Origin: Coprosoma sp963660615
GTDB taxonomy: Bacteria; Bacillota_I; Bacilli_A; RF39; UBA660
NCBI GenBank assembly: GCA_963660615.1
Contig: CAVKYE010000012.1
Location: 1 to 41,169, forward strand
Direction of reading: 5' to 3'
Length of the DNA stretch: 41,169 bases
Every line of letters starts with the position of its first letter. The first letter of the stretch is position 1. Below the pieces are notes generated by a model. The model was given only the letters and a program-made list of their open reading frames with translations. It made no database searches and was not told the origin of the DNA. This document shows, in pieces, positions 6,709 through 14,269 of this stretch. Made by a program: the position numbers and the translations under genes.

Positions 6709-8682
6709 ATGATTCAAAAGAGGATTGATGAGTTAATTAAAATTATTGATAAGGCTAATTATGAGTATTATGCTTTGGATAATCCTAGTATTTCGGATCA
6801 GGAGTATGATAGGTATATGCAGGAGCTTATGAGGCTTGAAGGTGAGTATCCTCAGTTTAAGAGGAATGATTCGCCTACTTCTAGGGTTGGAACTGAGGTC
6901 ATTGATAAGTTTAAGAAGGTTACTCATGAGATTCCGATGTTGTCTTTAGGTAATGTTTTTAATGAGTCTGAGATTATTGCTTTTGATGAGAGGGTTAAAA
7001 GGGTGGTTCCTAATCCTGCTTATGTGGCGGAACTTAAGATTGATGGGCTTTCTGTATCTCTTAAGTATGAGAAAGGTATTCTTGTGCGTGCGGCTACTCG
7101 TGGTGATGGTGTTACGGGTGAGGATATTACGCATAATGCGAAGACAATTAAGAGTATTCCACTTAGAATTAATAAGCCGATTGATATTGAGGTTCGTGGT
7201 GAGATTTATATGAGTAAGGCTTCTTTTGAAAAGCTTAATAAGGAAGGGGCTAATTTTGCGAATCCTCGTAATGCGGCGGCTGGTAGTGTTAGGCAACTTG
7301 ATTCTAAGGTGGCTTCTAAGAGGGATTTGGATTGTTTTATTTATCATTTGCCTGATCCTTTAGATTATGGTATTTATACGCATTTGGATGCTCTTAATTT
7401 TATGAAGGAACTTGGGTTTATGGTTAATCCTAATAATAAGAAGGTTAATAATATTGATGAGCTTCTTGATTATATTAATGAGAAGACGCTTATTCGTGAT
7501 AGTCTTCCTTATGAGATTGATGGTATTGTAATTAAGGTTAATGATTTGAATGATCAAAAAAGGCTTGGTTTTACGGCTCGTAGTCCTAAGTGGGCGACGG
7601 CTTATAAGTTTCCTGCTATGGAGGTTTTGACTAGGGTTTCGAAGATTGTGTTTACGGTTGGTAGAACGGGTCAGGTTACGCCTTCTGCGGATTTGGAGCC
7701 TGTTCGTCTTATGGGTTCTGTTATAAGGCGGGCTACTTTACATAATGAGGATTATGTGCTTTCTAAGGATATTAGGGAAGGGGATATTGTTTCGATTAAG
7801 AAGGCTGGGGATGTTATTCCTGAGGTTGTTAGGGTTCTTTTTGAAAGAAGGACTACTCCTTTAAAGAAATTTGAAATGATTTCTAATTGTCCTATTTGTG
7901 GTTTTTCTTTGGAAAGGAGGGGCGATGAGGCGGCTTATTACTGCGTTAATGATCATTGCCCGGCTAAAAAGCAGGAGAAGCTTATTCATTTTACTTCTAG
8001 GAATGCGATGAATCTTACTGGATTTGGTGATAGGATTATTGAGGATTTTTATAATTTGGGTTATTTGAAGTGTTATGAGGATTTTTATACTCTTTATAAG
8101 CATAAGGAAGAGCTTATGGAACTTGAAGGGTTTGGTGAGAAGAGTATTAATAAGCTTTTAGATGAGATAGAGGAGAGTAAGCATAATTCTTTGGAGCGTC
8201 TTCTTTTTGGTATTTCTATTAGGCATGTTGGTACGAAGACGGCGGATATTTTGGCTAGGAGTTTTTCTAATATTGATAATTTGATGACGGCTTCTTTTGA
8301 TGATATTAGCGAGATTAAGGATATTGGTCCGATTATTGCTAAAAGTGTTTGTTTGTATTTTTCTTGTGAGAGGAATATAAAACTTATAGATAATCTTAAG
8401 GGTTTTGGGGTTAATATGGATTATTTGAAGGAGATAAATGATTTTGAAACGGAGTTTTCTTCTAAGACGTTTGTTTTGACGGGTACTTTGGATAGGTTTA
8501 CTCGTGATGAGGCTAAAAGTAGGATTGAAATGCTTGGTGGCTCTGTGAGTGGTAGTGTGAGTAAGAGGACTGATGTGGTTGTGGCTGGAAAGGAAGCTGG
8601 TAGTAAGCTTAAGAAGGCTCTTGATTTGGGGGTTACTGTTTGGGATGAGGAGCAATTTTTGAATGTTCTTTCTAAGTATTGA
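6709..8682 (+). CDS. ligA: NAD-dependent DNA ligase LigA
   Basis: A 657-residue NAD+-dependent ligase that seals nicks in replication and repair. Domain order is complete: NAD-binding Ia region with Y20/Y21 and DNPSISDQEYD, the adenylation domain with the nucleophilic lysine K110 (ELKIDG), the OB fold (GRTGQVTPSADLEPV), a four-cysteine zinc finger (C394, C397, C412, C417), helix-hairpin-helix repeats (ELEGFGEKS, DIGPIIAKSV) and a C-terminal BRCT domain from about 580 (KTFVLTGTL ... SKRTDVVVAG). The gene ends in TGA, evidence for the standard code. It is the last gene of the pcrA operon; the next gene has its own promoter. Confidence 0.97.
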   Translation: MIQKRIDELIKIIDKANYEYYALDNPSISDQEYDRYMQELMRLEGEYPQFKRNDSPTSRVGTEVIDKFKKVTHEIPMLSLGNVFNESEIIAFDERVKRVVPNPAYVAELKIDGLSVSLKYEKGILVRAATRGDGVTGEDITHNAKTIKSIPLRINKPIDIEVRGEIYMSKASFEKLNKEGANFANPRNAAAGSVRQLDSKVASKRDLDCFIYHLPDPLDYGIYTHLDALNFMKELGFMVNPNNKKVNNIDELLDYINEKTLIRDSLPYEIDGIVIKVNDLNDQKRLGFTARSPKWATAYKFPAMEVLTRVSKIVFTVGRTGQVTPSADLEPVRLMGSVIRRATLHNEDYVLSKDIREGDIVSIKKAGDVIPEVVRVLFERRTTPLKKFEMISNCPICGFSLERRGDEAAYYCVNDHCPAKKQEKLIHFTSRNAMNLTGFGDRIIEDFYNLGYLKCYEDFYTLYKHKEELMELEGFGEKSINKLLDEIEESKHNSLERLLFGISIRHVGTKTADILARSFSNIDNLMTASFDDISEIKDIGPIIAKSVCLYFSCERNIKLIDNLKGFGVNMDYLKEINDFETEFSSKTFVLTGTLDRFTRDEAKSRIEMLGGSVSGSVSKRTDVVVAGKEAGSKLKKALDLGVTVWDEEQFLNVLSKY

Positions 8683-8693
8683 TATATATTTGC

Positions 8694-8722
8694 TTTTCAT
8701 TTGTTAAAAAATTTGTTATAAT
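8694..8722 (+). promoter_or_regulatory. Predicted promoter of the tandem-repeat membrane protein
   Basis: TTTTCA (8694-8699), 17-base spacer, TATAAT (8717-8722) with an extended TGT directly before it. Confidence 0.65.
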
Positions 8723-8748
8723 GGTATTGTTAGAATAAGGAGGATATT

Positions 8749-9231
8749 ATGAAAGACGAAAATAAAACATCTACGGGAGATGTTTCTGAAAATAATTTAG
8801 AGTATAGTTTTGATTTTGCGGGCGCTACTAATGATGATTCTACTGGTGCTACTAGTACTGAAGAGGGTGAGCGTAAATTAGTTGATGTTTCTGTTCCTGT
8901 GATGAATGCTAATGAGAATAATTCTACTGTAAGTGCTGAATCTTCTTCACCTGTTTCTTCACAAGTGGAGGCGGTAAGTGAGCCTTTAGCTGATAATTCT
9001 GTTTCTAGTCAGGAGACTGTTTCTGAGCCTTCAGCTGATAATTCTGTTTCTGGTCAGGAGACTGTTTCTGAGCCTTCAGCTGATAATTCTGTTTCTAGTC
9101 AGGAGACTGTTTCTTCAGAGGTTCAGGATGAGAGTAATGGTAAAGGTACGTTTGGGTTTATTATGGTTATTGTTGTAATTATTGCGGCCTTTATTGCGGC
9201 ACTTCCATTTATCATAAAAGCATTGGGATAA
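8749..9231 (+). CDS. Tail-anchored protein with low-complexity Ser/Glu repeats
   Basis: A 160-residue protein with no signal peptide, a disordered acidic Ser/Thr/Glu-rich region (1-130) and a C-terminal hydrophobic segment (GFIMVIVVIIAAFIAALPFIIKALG), so the bulk probably faces the cytoplasm unless it is inserted the other way. Three near-perfect 15-residue repeats (E-P-S-A-D-N-S-V-S-S-Q-E-T-V-S) occupy residues 78-122. It has a strong ribosome binding site (AAGGAGG), its own promoter and terminator, and is therefore monocistronic. I do not recognise the family. Confidence 0.75.
   Translation: MKDENKTSTGDVSENNLEYSFDFAGATNDDSTGATSTEEGERKLVDVSVPVMNANENNSTVSAESSSPVSSQVEAVSEPLADNSVSSQETVSEPSADNSVSGQETVSEPSADNSVSSQETVSSEVQDESNGKGTFGFIMVIVVIIAAFIAALPFIIKALG
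8980..9114 (+). repeat. Three in-frame 45-bp tandem repeats
   Basis: Units at 8980-9024, 9025-9069 and 9070-9114 differ at only a few bases each. Their near identity at DNA level points to recent expansion, so copy number may vary between strains. Confidence 0.9.
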
Positions 9232-9251
9232 TTTTTTATCCTTTTATTTTT
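9226..9251 (+). terminator. Rho-independent terminator
   Basis: GGATAA (9226-9231), TTTT loop, TTATCC (9236-9241), then a T-rich tail. It overlaps the stop codon of the tandem-repeat protein gene. Confidence 0.7.
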
Positions 9252-9882
9252 GGGCTATTATTTTGAAAAAGTTGAATATTTTTTTGTAATTTTCGCTTTT
9301 GGTGTTTATTTCTTGTTTTAGTTTTTGAAGTATGGTATTTATGTTGTTTTCTTTTTTTCTGAAACATTCAAAGTATATGTATTTTAGTTTTTCATATTCA
9401 CGTGATTTGTAAAGGTTTAATAGTTTGATATTTAATTTTTTTTTGGTTTCTTTTTCATATCTGGTTTCAAAATTTATTTGATTTTTTTGGTTTTGATTTA
9501 GGTATTTTATTTTTACCATTTTTTGGTCTAGGGTCATTTCACAGATTTCTTCTGCTTCATCTAATAATAGGGAACTTTTGGCTATTATTTTTAAGGTTTT
9601 GTCTAGTTTTATGGCGATTACTTCTTTTCCATCGCTTATTAGGAAGGCATATGGTATTTGGGATACTCCTGTTTTTCTGAATTTTTCGGTTTTATTATAA
9701 ATTTTATCACAGAAGTTTTTTTCTATTTTGATGTCACTTGTTTTTACCATTTTTAGGTCTCTTGCGCTTATTTTAAATAGGGGGATTCTTCTTATGTGGG
9801 TTATTTCGTCTTCTTTGTTCCATTCGTAAAATTCATATAATTCTTTTTGAAAGTTTAATAAAATATCATAAACGTAATTCAT
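9244..9882 (-). CDS. DUF3603-like protein
   Basis: A 212-residue soluble protein. The start (MNYVYDILLNF ... YEFYEWNKEDEI ... IPLFKIS) matches the pattern of DUF3603 proteins of Bacilli, which begin with a Y-V-x-D-x-W/L-x-N-F and an F-x-E-W-x-x-x-D motif. Function is unknown. The C-terminal half is Lys/Asn/Glu-rich and helical (ETRYEKETKKKLNIKLLNLYKSREYEK region). The ATG follows AAAGGAGAAG, a good ribosome binding site, and lies 17 bases inside the end of the upstream membrane protein gene, so the two are co-transcribed. Confidence 0.65.
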   Translation of the reverse strand: MNYVYDILLNFQKELYEFYEWNKEDEITHIRRIPLFKISARDLKMVKTSDIKIEKNFCDKIYNKTEKFRKTGVSQIPYAFLISDGKEVIAIKLDKTLKIIAKSSLLLDEAEEICEMTLDQKMVKIKYLNQNQKNQINFETRYEKETKKKLNIKLLNLYKSREYEKLKYIYFECFRKKENNINTILQKLKQEINTKSENYKKIFNFFKIIAQK

Positions 9883-10087
9883 TTTCTTCTCCTTTCGGTA
9901 TAAATATTGTTAGAAAAATTATGATTAGTCCAAGAAGACCAAGGATGCATTCTGGTCTTCTAAGAATAAAATGGGCATATTCTTTTAAATTATACCCTAA
10001 ACTTATTAGATTTAGGTAACTTATGATGTATACAAATCCAATTACGCTAAAGCCAAATCCTATTAGGAATGAAAATATTCTAGCCAC
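9866..10087 (-). CDS. Small two-pass membrane protein
   Basis: A 73-residue protein with two hydrophobic segments (FSFLIGFGFSVIGFVYIISYL and CILGLLGLIIIFLTIFI) joined by a short loop. The start is a GTG at 10087 with AGGTGA six bases upstream. Its end overlaps the DUF3603 gene by 17 bases. It is divergent from scpA, with about 100 bases between them. No family is recognised. Confidence 0.65.
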   Translation of the reverse strand: MARIFSFLIGFGFSVIGFVYIISYLNLISLGYNLKEYAHFILRRPECILGLLGLIIIFLTIFIPKGEENELRL

Positions 10088-10149
10088 AATTATTCACCTA
10101 ATAAAGTTTATTAAAAAGTTTTAAATATTTTACTGTTACTTGTTTTTTG

Positions 10150-10158
10150 TGGTATAAT
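10150..10158 (+). promoter_or_regulatory. Extended -10 promoter of scpAB
   Basis: TGG-TATAAT; the -35 region (about 10130-10135) is poor, as is usual for extended -10 promoters. Confidence 0.55.
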
Positions 10159-10186
10159 CGTATATGAAAAAAAACAAGGTGGTTAA

Positions 10187-10900
10187 ATGAATTATACGAT
10201 TGATACTTTAAATTTTGAGGGCCCACTTGATTTGCTTTTGCATTTGATTAAAGAGTCTCAGGTTTCTATTTTTGAGATTAATATTTGTGATATTACGTCG
10301 CAGTATTTGGATTATATTAATCATATGGAAAGTATAAATCTTAATGTTTCAAGTGAGTATTTGATTATGGCGGCTGATTTGATTGAGCTTAAGTCTAGGG
10401 AACTTCTTCCTTCTTCTTCTTTGGATGAAGAGGAGGATGATCCTAAGCAGGAACTTATTAATAGGCTTGTTTTGTATCAAAAGTATAAGGAAATGGTTCC
10501 TTCTTTTAAGAAACTTGAGGAGGAAAGAGGATGTATATTTTCTAAGGAACAAACGCTTTTGGATGAGTATAAGGATAATTCTGTTTGTTTGGATGTTACG
10601 CTTGATGATTTGGTTTTGGCTTTTGAGAAGTTTAATAAAAGAAAGTTTTTGGAAAAGCCTTTGAATACGGTTGTTACTAAAAGGGAGTATTCGGTTTTTA
10701 GGCGTAGTAAGGAAATTTTAGATAGGTTAAAGGTTAAAAGGGTTATTAATTTTGAGGAGTTATTTGATGTTTATAAAAGGGATTATGTTGTGGTGACTTT
10801 TCTTTCTATTTTGGATTTGGCGAAGAAGGGGTGTCTTATTATAAAGCAAGATAGTGCTTTGGATAATATTGTTATAGAGTCTAGGGGGGAAGTTATATGA
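10187..10900 (+). CDS. scpA: Segregation and condensation protein A (kleisin)
   Basis: A 237-residue kleisin that bridges the SMC dimer and recruits ScpB in chromosome condensation and segregation. The N-terminal FEGPLDLLLHLIKESQV, followed by EINICDITSQYLDYI and AADLIELKSRELLP, is the diagnostic ScpA pattern; the C-terminal part (INFEELFDVYKRDYVVVTFLSILDLAKKGCL) is the winged-helix end that binds the SMC head. Length fits the family. It overlaps scpB in ATGA. AAGGTGG precedes the start. Confidence 0.96.
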   Translation: MNYTIDTLNFEGPLDLLLHLIKESQVSIFEINICDITSQYLDYINHMESINLNVSSEYLIMAADLIELKSRELLPSSSLDEEEDDPKQELINRLVLYQKYKEMVPSFKKLEEERGCIFSKEQTLLDEYKDNSVCLDVTLDDLVLAFEKFNKRKFLEKPLNTVVTKREYSVFRRSKEILDRLKVKRVINFEELFDVYKRDYVVVTFLSILDLAKKGCLIIKQDSALDNIVIESRGEVI

Positions 10901-11451
10901 ATTTGAAACCGGTATTGGAAGGATTACTTTTTGTTCAAGGGGAGGATGGACTTTCTACTGAGGAAATGCTTGATATTCTTGAGGTTGATAAGGAAACTTT
11001 GAAGAAGGTTATTTTGGAACTTGGTATGGATTATAAGAATAATGATCGGGGTATTGATTTGGAATATTTTGGTGGTAAGCTTAAGATGGTTACTAAGAAG
11101 GAACATTCTTCTTATTATAAAAAGCTTTATAATTCTTCTGAGAATACTAATTTGAGTTCAGCGGCGTTGGAGACTTTAGCTATTATTGCTTATAATCAGC
11201 CGGTTACTAGGGTTATGGTTGATGAAATTAGGGGCGTTAATAGTAGTCATCAAATTAGAAAGCTTATGTTTAGAAATTTGGTTAAGGAGGTTGGCAAGTC
11301 TGATTTGCCTGGTAAGCCTATTCTTTATGGGGTGACGAGTGAATTTTTGGATTATTTTGGTCTTGCTTCTATTGATGATCTTCCAGTTATTAAAGAGGAT
11401 GAGGTTTTAGAGGAGACTGATTTGTTTACTTCGAGGTATAAAGAAGAATAA
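10897..11451 (+). CDS. scpB: Segregation and condensation protein B
   Basis: A 184-residue partner of ScpA made of two winged-helix domains. Diagnostic segments are VLEGLLFVQGEDGLS near the start, the SSAALETLAIIAYNQPVTRVMVDEIRGVNS motif between the two domains and GRPxLY-like LPGKPILYGVTSEFLDYFGL near the end. The start overlaps the scpA stop by four bases and has its own AGGGGGGA site, so the pair is translationally coupled. A tRNA gene with its own promoter follows. Confidence 0.96.
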   Translation: MNLKPVLEGLLFVQGEDGLSTEEMLDILEVDKETLKKVILELGMDYKNNDRGIDLEYFGGKLKMVTKKEHSSYYKKLYNSSENTNLSSAALETLAIIAYNQPVTRVMVDEIRGVNSSHQIRKLMFRNLVKEVGKSDLPGKPILYGVTSEFLDYFGLASIDDLPVIKEDEVLEETDLFTSRYKEE

Positions 11452-11485
11452 TTTTTAATTTTTTTAACACATTTATTAAAAAGTA

Positions 11486-11494
11486 TGATATAAT
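11486..11494 (+). promoter_or_regulatory. Extended -10 promoter of tRNA-Leu
   Basis: TGA-TATAAT ends nine bases before the tRNA; TTAACA at 11464-11469 could be a -35 box but the spacing (19) is long. Confidence 0.55.
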
Positions 11495-11502
11495 TGTGTT
11501 AT

Positions 11503-11589
11503 GCCTGTGTGGTGAAATTGGTAGACACGTTGGACTCAAAATCCAATGGTAGCAATACCGTATCGGTTCAAGTCCGATCACAGGCACCA
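11503..11589 (+). tRNA. tRNA-Leu (anticodon CAA)
   Basis: The acceptor stem GCCTGTG pairs with CACAGGC, followed by the discriminator A and an encoded CCA. The anticodon stem TTGGA/TCCAA encloses the loop CTCAAAA, giving anticodon CAA at 11537-11539, which reads UUG leucine codons, abundant in this window. A long variable arm, as expected of a class II tRNA, and a GGTTCAAGTCC T-arm are present. Confidence 0.95.
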
Positions 11590-11602
11590 TTAAAGATTTA
11601 CT

Positions 11603-11626
11603 CGAACTAGAAATAGTTCGTTTTTT
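11603..11626 (+). terminator. Rho-independent terminator of tRNA-Leu
   Basis: CGAACTA (11603-11609), GAAA tetraloop, TAGTTCG (11614-11620) and six T. Confidence 0.85.
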
Positions 11627-11643
11627 CTTGTTTAAAAATATAT

Positions 11644-11676
11644 AGTGACCGAAAAGTGACCGAAAAGTGACCGAAT
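11644..11676 (+). repeat. Three 11-bp direct repeats (AGTGACCGAAA), candidate operator
   Basis: Units at 11644-11654, 11655-11665 and 11666-11676 (last base T). The 11-bp period places every copy on the same face of the helix. They end just before a TTGATA box of the regulator gene downstream, fitting a cooperative binding site for that or another regulator. Confidence 0.6.
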
Positions 11677-11679
11677 ATA

Positions 11680-11708
11680 TTGATATTATTTTTAAAACTG
11701 TATATACT
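11680..11708 (+). promoter_or_regulatory. Possible promoter of the AlbA-type regulator
   Basis: TTGATA (11680-11685), 17-base spacer, TATACT (11703-11708). The predicted start would fall close to the ribosome binding site GAGGTG (11715-11720), so the leader would be very short; an overlapping TATAAT at 11708-11713 is an alternative -10. Confidence 0.45.
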
Positions 11709-11725
11709 ATAATTGAGGTGATAAT

Positions 11726-13024
11726 ATGTACATAGAAGATGAATATACAGAATTGAAAATTGAGTTAACAAAAGATATAAAAAAAGAAATAATTGCATTT
11801 GCAAATACTAAGGGTGGAAAAATATACATTGGTATTGATGATGACGGAAATGTTATTGGTCTAAATAACGCAAAAGGTGATTTAGAATCTCTTTCAGGAA
11901 TGATACGAGAAGGAATTAAAAGTGATTTGACATTATATACATCAGTTAATTTAATAAATATAGATGATAAAGATATTATAGAAATCAATGTAATGGATGC
12001 ACCTAACAAACCATATTATTTAACTGATAAAGGTATAAAGACTTCTGGTGTGTATTTAAGATATGGAAATACAAGTGCTCCTGCAAGTGAAGAAGTTATA
12101 AAGAAAATGCTTATTGAAAATCAAGGCGATTCATTTGAAACACTTGTTTCTCAAAATCAAAATTTAAATTTTAAAACGCTTAAATCAATTTTCAATAAAC
12201 ATAATATCTCGTTAGATAATAATAAATATAAGAGTTTAAATATTATTGATTTAAATAATCAATATACAAATTTAGGATTATTATTATCTGATGAATGTCC
12301 TTATTCAATAAAATGTGCGATTTATAATGGAACAAATAAGTTAGAATTTAAAGATAGAAAAGAATTTACTGGATCAGTTTTAAAACAAGTAAATGAAGTA
12401 TTTGAATATTTAGACTTATTTAATAAAACTAAAGGAAGAATTGTCGGGTTAGAAAGAATTGATACAAAGGATTACCCTGAATATGCGATAAGAGAATCAT
12501 TATTAAATGCAATTATTCATAGAGACTATAATTACAAAGGAAGTATTCTTATTTCACTTTATGATGATCATTTTGAAATAACTTCATTGGGTGGTATTGT
12601 TAAAGGGTTAAGCTTAAATGATTTATATTTAGGAATATCCGAAAGCAGAAATCCTAATTTGGCAAATATATTTTATAGATTAAAATATGTTGAAAGTTTT
12701 GGGACTGGAATTGGCAGAATAATTCAATCATATGATGATTATAATAAAAAACCTATATTTGTAGATACAGATAATGCATTTAATGTAACATTATATAATG
12801 TTAACTATGTTGAAAATCATGAAAAAATATTACCTTCTAATTTAACGCAAGAAGAAAAAATAGTAGAATATTTAAAGAAAAATAATAAGATAAATAGAAA
12901 TATAGTTGAACAATTATTAGATATTTCATCGACGAGAGCTAAAAATATATTAAATAATATGTGCAAAAATAAATTAATTGTTATGGTTGGAAGTGGGAAA
13001 AATATTATATATGTGTTAAAATAA
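11726..13024 (+). CDS. Schlafen AlbA_2 / HATPase_c_4 domain transcriptional regulator-like protein
   Basis: A 432-residue protein of the family annotated as putative ATP-dependent transcriptional regulators. Residues ~1-125 are an AlbA_2 (Schlafen-type) domain (TKDIKKEIIAFANTKGG, IYIGIDDDGNVIGL, SGVYLRYGNTSAPAS). Residues ~260-350 carry a GHKL-like ATP-binding module (RESLLNAIIHRDY, FEITSLGG, SFGTGIGRI). The end (EKIVEYLKKNNKINRNIVEQ onward) is a winged helix-turn-helix. Its codon use is A-rich (AAA, ATA, GAA) and differs from the GT-rich neighbours. It sits alone between two tRNA genes, pointing to recent acquisition. Such genes are common passengers of genomic islands; the regulated target is unknown. 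Confidence 0.85.
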   Translation: MYIEDEYTELKIELTKDIKKEIIAFANTKGGKIYIGIDDDGNVIGLNNAKGDLESLSGMIREGIKSDLTLYTSVNLINIDDKDIIEINVMDAPNKPYYLTDKGIKTSGVYLRYGNTSAPASEEVIKKMLIENQGDSFETLVSQNQNLNFKTLKSIFNKHNISLDNNKYKSLNIIDLNNQYTNLGLLLSDECPYSIKCAIYNGTNKLEFKDRKEFTGSVLKQVNEVFEYLDLFNKTKGRIVGLERIDTKDYPEYAIRESLLNAIIHRDYNYKGSILISLYDDHFEITSLGGIVKGLSLNDLYLGISESRNPNLANIFYRLKYVESFGTGIGRIIQSYDDYNKKPIFVDTDNAFNVTLYNVNYVENHEKILPSNLTQEEKIVEYLKKNNKINRNIVEQLLDISSTRAKNILNNMCKNKLIVMVGSGKNIIYVLK

Positions 13025-13163
13025 TATTAGATTGATTTATATATTAGATTCGTCAACAAAGTTGTAGACCTCTACGTCGTTCGCACCACTGGATAATTTG
13101 TTCGAACTATTCGAACTTTTATATAAAAGGGTTGGCTTATTAAAAATATTATTAAATATAATA

Positions 13164-13242
13164 AAAAATGCACAATAAATGGTAAAATGGGGGGCTTTAA
13201 AAATAAAAAATGTACAATTTTTTGAGATTATTGTGCATTTTT
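13164..13242. repeat. Inverted repeat with 15-bp perfect arms
   Basis: AAAAATGCACAATAA (13164-13178) and its exact complement (13228-13242) flank a 49-bp centre. A third, near-identical copy (AAAAAATGTACAAT, 13205-13218) lies inside in direct orientation, 42 bp from the left arm. It could be a small non-autonomous element, a terminator of the upstream gene, or a binding region. Confidence 0.55.
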
Positions 13243-13295
13243 GTTTGTAAATGTGTTTGAAAAAGAGCATATTAATTTAAATTTTTTTTAAAAAT

Positions 13296-13325
13296 TGTTA
13301 TATTTTTTTAAATTGGTGTTATAAT
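13296..13325 (+). promoter_or_regulatory. Predicted promoter of tRNA-Gln
   Basis: TTGTTA, about 18 bases, TATAAT (13320-13325) with an extended TGT. Confidence 0.6.
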
Positions 13326-13345
13326 GTATTTAGCGGTTATTTTAT

Positions 13346-13419
13346 TGCCCCATGGCCAAGCGGTAAGGCAACGGACTCTGACTCCGTGATCATTCGTTCG
13401 AATCGAATTGGGGCAGCCA
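13346..13419 (+). tRNA. tRNA-Gln (anticodon CTG)
   Basis: The acceptor stem TGCCCCA pairs with TGGGGCA, then G and an encoded CCA. The anticodon arm ACGGA-CTCTGAC-TCCGT gives CTG at 13378-13380, reading CAG. The U1-A72 closing pair is typical of bacterial glutamine tRNAs. A CUG glutamine tRNA in so AT-rich a genome implies a second, UUG-reading one elsewhere. Confidence 0.93.
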
Positions 13420-13433
13420 ATTTGAATTATATT

Positions 13434-13456
13434 CCCCATTTGTTATTGGGGTTTTT
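13434..13456 (+). terminator. Terminator of tRNA-Gln
   Basis: CCCCA (13434-13438), 8-base loop, TGGGG (13447-13451), five T. Confidence 0.7.
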
Positions 13457-13464
13457 AGTTTTGT

Positions 13465-13493
13465 TTGATATTTAGGGGTATTAATGATATAAT
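13465..13493 (+). promoter_or_regulatory. Predicted strong sigma-A promoter
   Basis: TTGATA (13465-13470), 17-base spacer, TATAAT (13488-13493) with an extended TGA. Confidence 0.75.
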
Positions 13494-13515
13494 ATCTCTG
13501 AAGGGAGTGTTTTAT

Positions 13516-14256
13516 ATGAGTGGTAGCAGATTTGATGAGAAAAATTTTTATGGGATTGGTTTTAATGATCCTTATGATAGGTTTAGTGATCAAATTCAAA
13601 AGAATCATCATGAATCTTTTGAACAGCGAAAAAAGGCTGATGAGATGGTTTTTTTTAGAGAAAAACAAAGAAAAAATCGTTTTTTAGGTAATGCTATTAG
13701 TGGCATAAAGCTTAGAATTGTAAAGAATGCACCAAAACCTAAGCTTTATAAAAATAGATTTAACAGTTTGATTTTTGGCGTTGCAGTGGCAGGTGTTATT
13801 GCTGCTGGGACTTGTGCTATTGCTGCTGGGACTGGTGCTTTTAATAATGATTCTTCTTTTATTGAAGTTCCACCTGGAAAAGTTTATAATGATCCTATTG
13901 GTTATGAAGTTTTTGGTAATATGGTTGAATTTAATAACTATTGTAGGGATAATGGTATTTTTAGTGCTGAATTGTTTACTGATTGTGCTGGAAAGGTTTT
14001 TGTTGCTTCTTCTACTTTGAATAACACTAGTGATTTTGTATCTGATTCTGGTAATTTTATTGAGACTTCAAAGGGTGAGATATATAATGGTGAACATGTG
14101 AAATTTGATAATGAGGTTTCTCTTAGACAGTATTGTAAGGATAATGGTATAAATATTTCTCAGGTTAGGGGGTTTTCTTCTTCTGATGGTTCTGTTCATG
14201 TTTCTTCAGCTTCTATTTCTTTAGATAATACTATTGATTCTGGCTATTCTAAGTAA
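13516..14256 (+). CDS. Single-pass membrane protein with a duplicated C-terminal domain
   Basis: A 246-residue protein. I chose the ATG at 13516 because AAGGGAG lies about eight bases upstream. The N-terminal ~80 residues are charged and cytoplasmic-looking (SFEQRKKADEMVFFREKQRKNRF), a hydrophobic segment follows (SLIFGVAVAGVIAAGTCAIAAGTG), and the outside part holds two related ~50-residue units (VYNDPIGYEVFGNMVEFNNY-CRDNG and IYNGEHVKFDNEVSLRQY-CKDNG), each ending in a Gly/Ser-rich VxVASS/VHVSSA strand. This looks like an internal duplication. No family is recognised and no operon partner is seen; the gene has its own promoter and terminator. Confidence 0.75.
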   Translation: MSGSRFDEKNFYGIGFNDPYDRFSDQIQKNHHESFEQRKKADEMVFFREKQRKNRFLGNAISGIKLRIVKNAPKPKLYKNRFNSLIFGVAVAGVIAAGTCAIAAGTGAFNNDSSFIEVPPGKVYNDPIGYEVFGNMVEFNNYCRDNGIFSAELFTDCAGKVFVASSTLNNTSDFVSDSGNFIETSKGEIYNGEHVKFDNEVSLRQYCKDNGINISQVRGFSSSDGSVHVSSASISLDNTIDSGYSK

Positions 14257-14269
14257 TTTTTATATAATA

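Larger units (their letters stand above)
13025..13345. other. Gene-free 321-bp stretch with inverted repeat, between regulator and tRNA-Gln
   Basis: No convincing gene. It contains a directly repeated TTCGAAC (13101-13107 and 13110-13116), a 79-bp inverted-repeat unit (13164-13242) and, at its end, the tRNA-Gln promoter. A minus-strand frame of 77 codons exists but has no ribosome binding site and reads across the inverted repeat. Confidence 0.6.

Noticed and set aside
6946..8700. Long minus-strand frames opposite ligA (and similar ones opposite pcrA, tadB, VirB4)
   Set aside because: They are rich in Ile, Asn, Thr and Arg, have no ribosome binding sites, and simply mirror the GT-rich codons of the sense genes.
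8980..9114. CRISPR-like tandem repeat
   Set aside because: The repeats are directly adjacent without spacers and in frame with a protein; no array or cas gene is present anywhere in the window.
13037..13270. Minus-strand frame of 77 codons between regulator and tRNA-Gln
   Set aside because: No ribosome binding site, no domain, and it runs across the inverted repeat and poly-A/T tracts.
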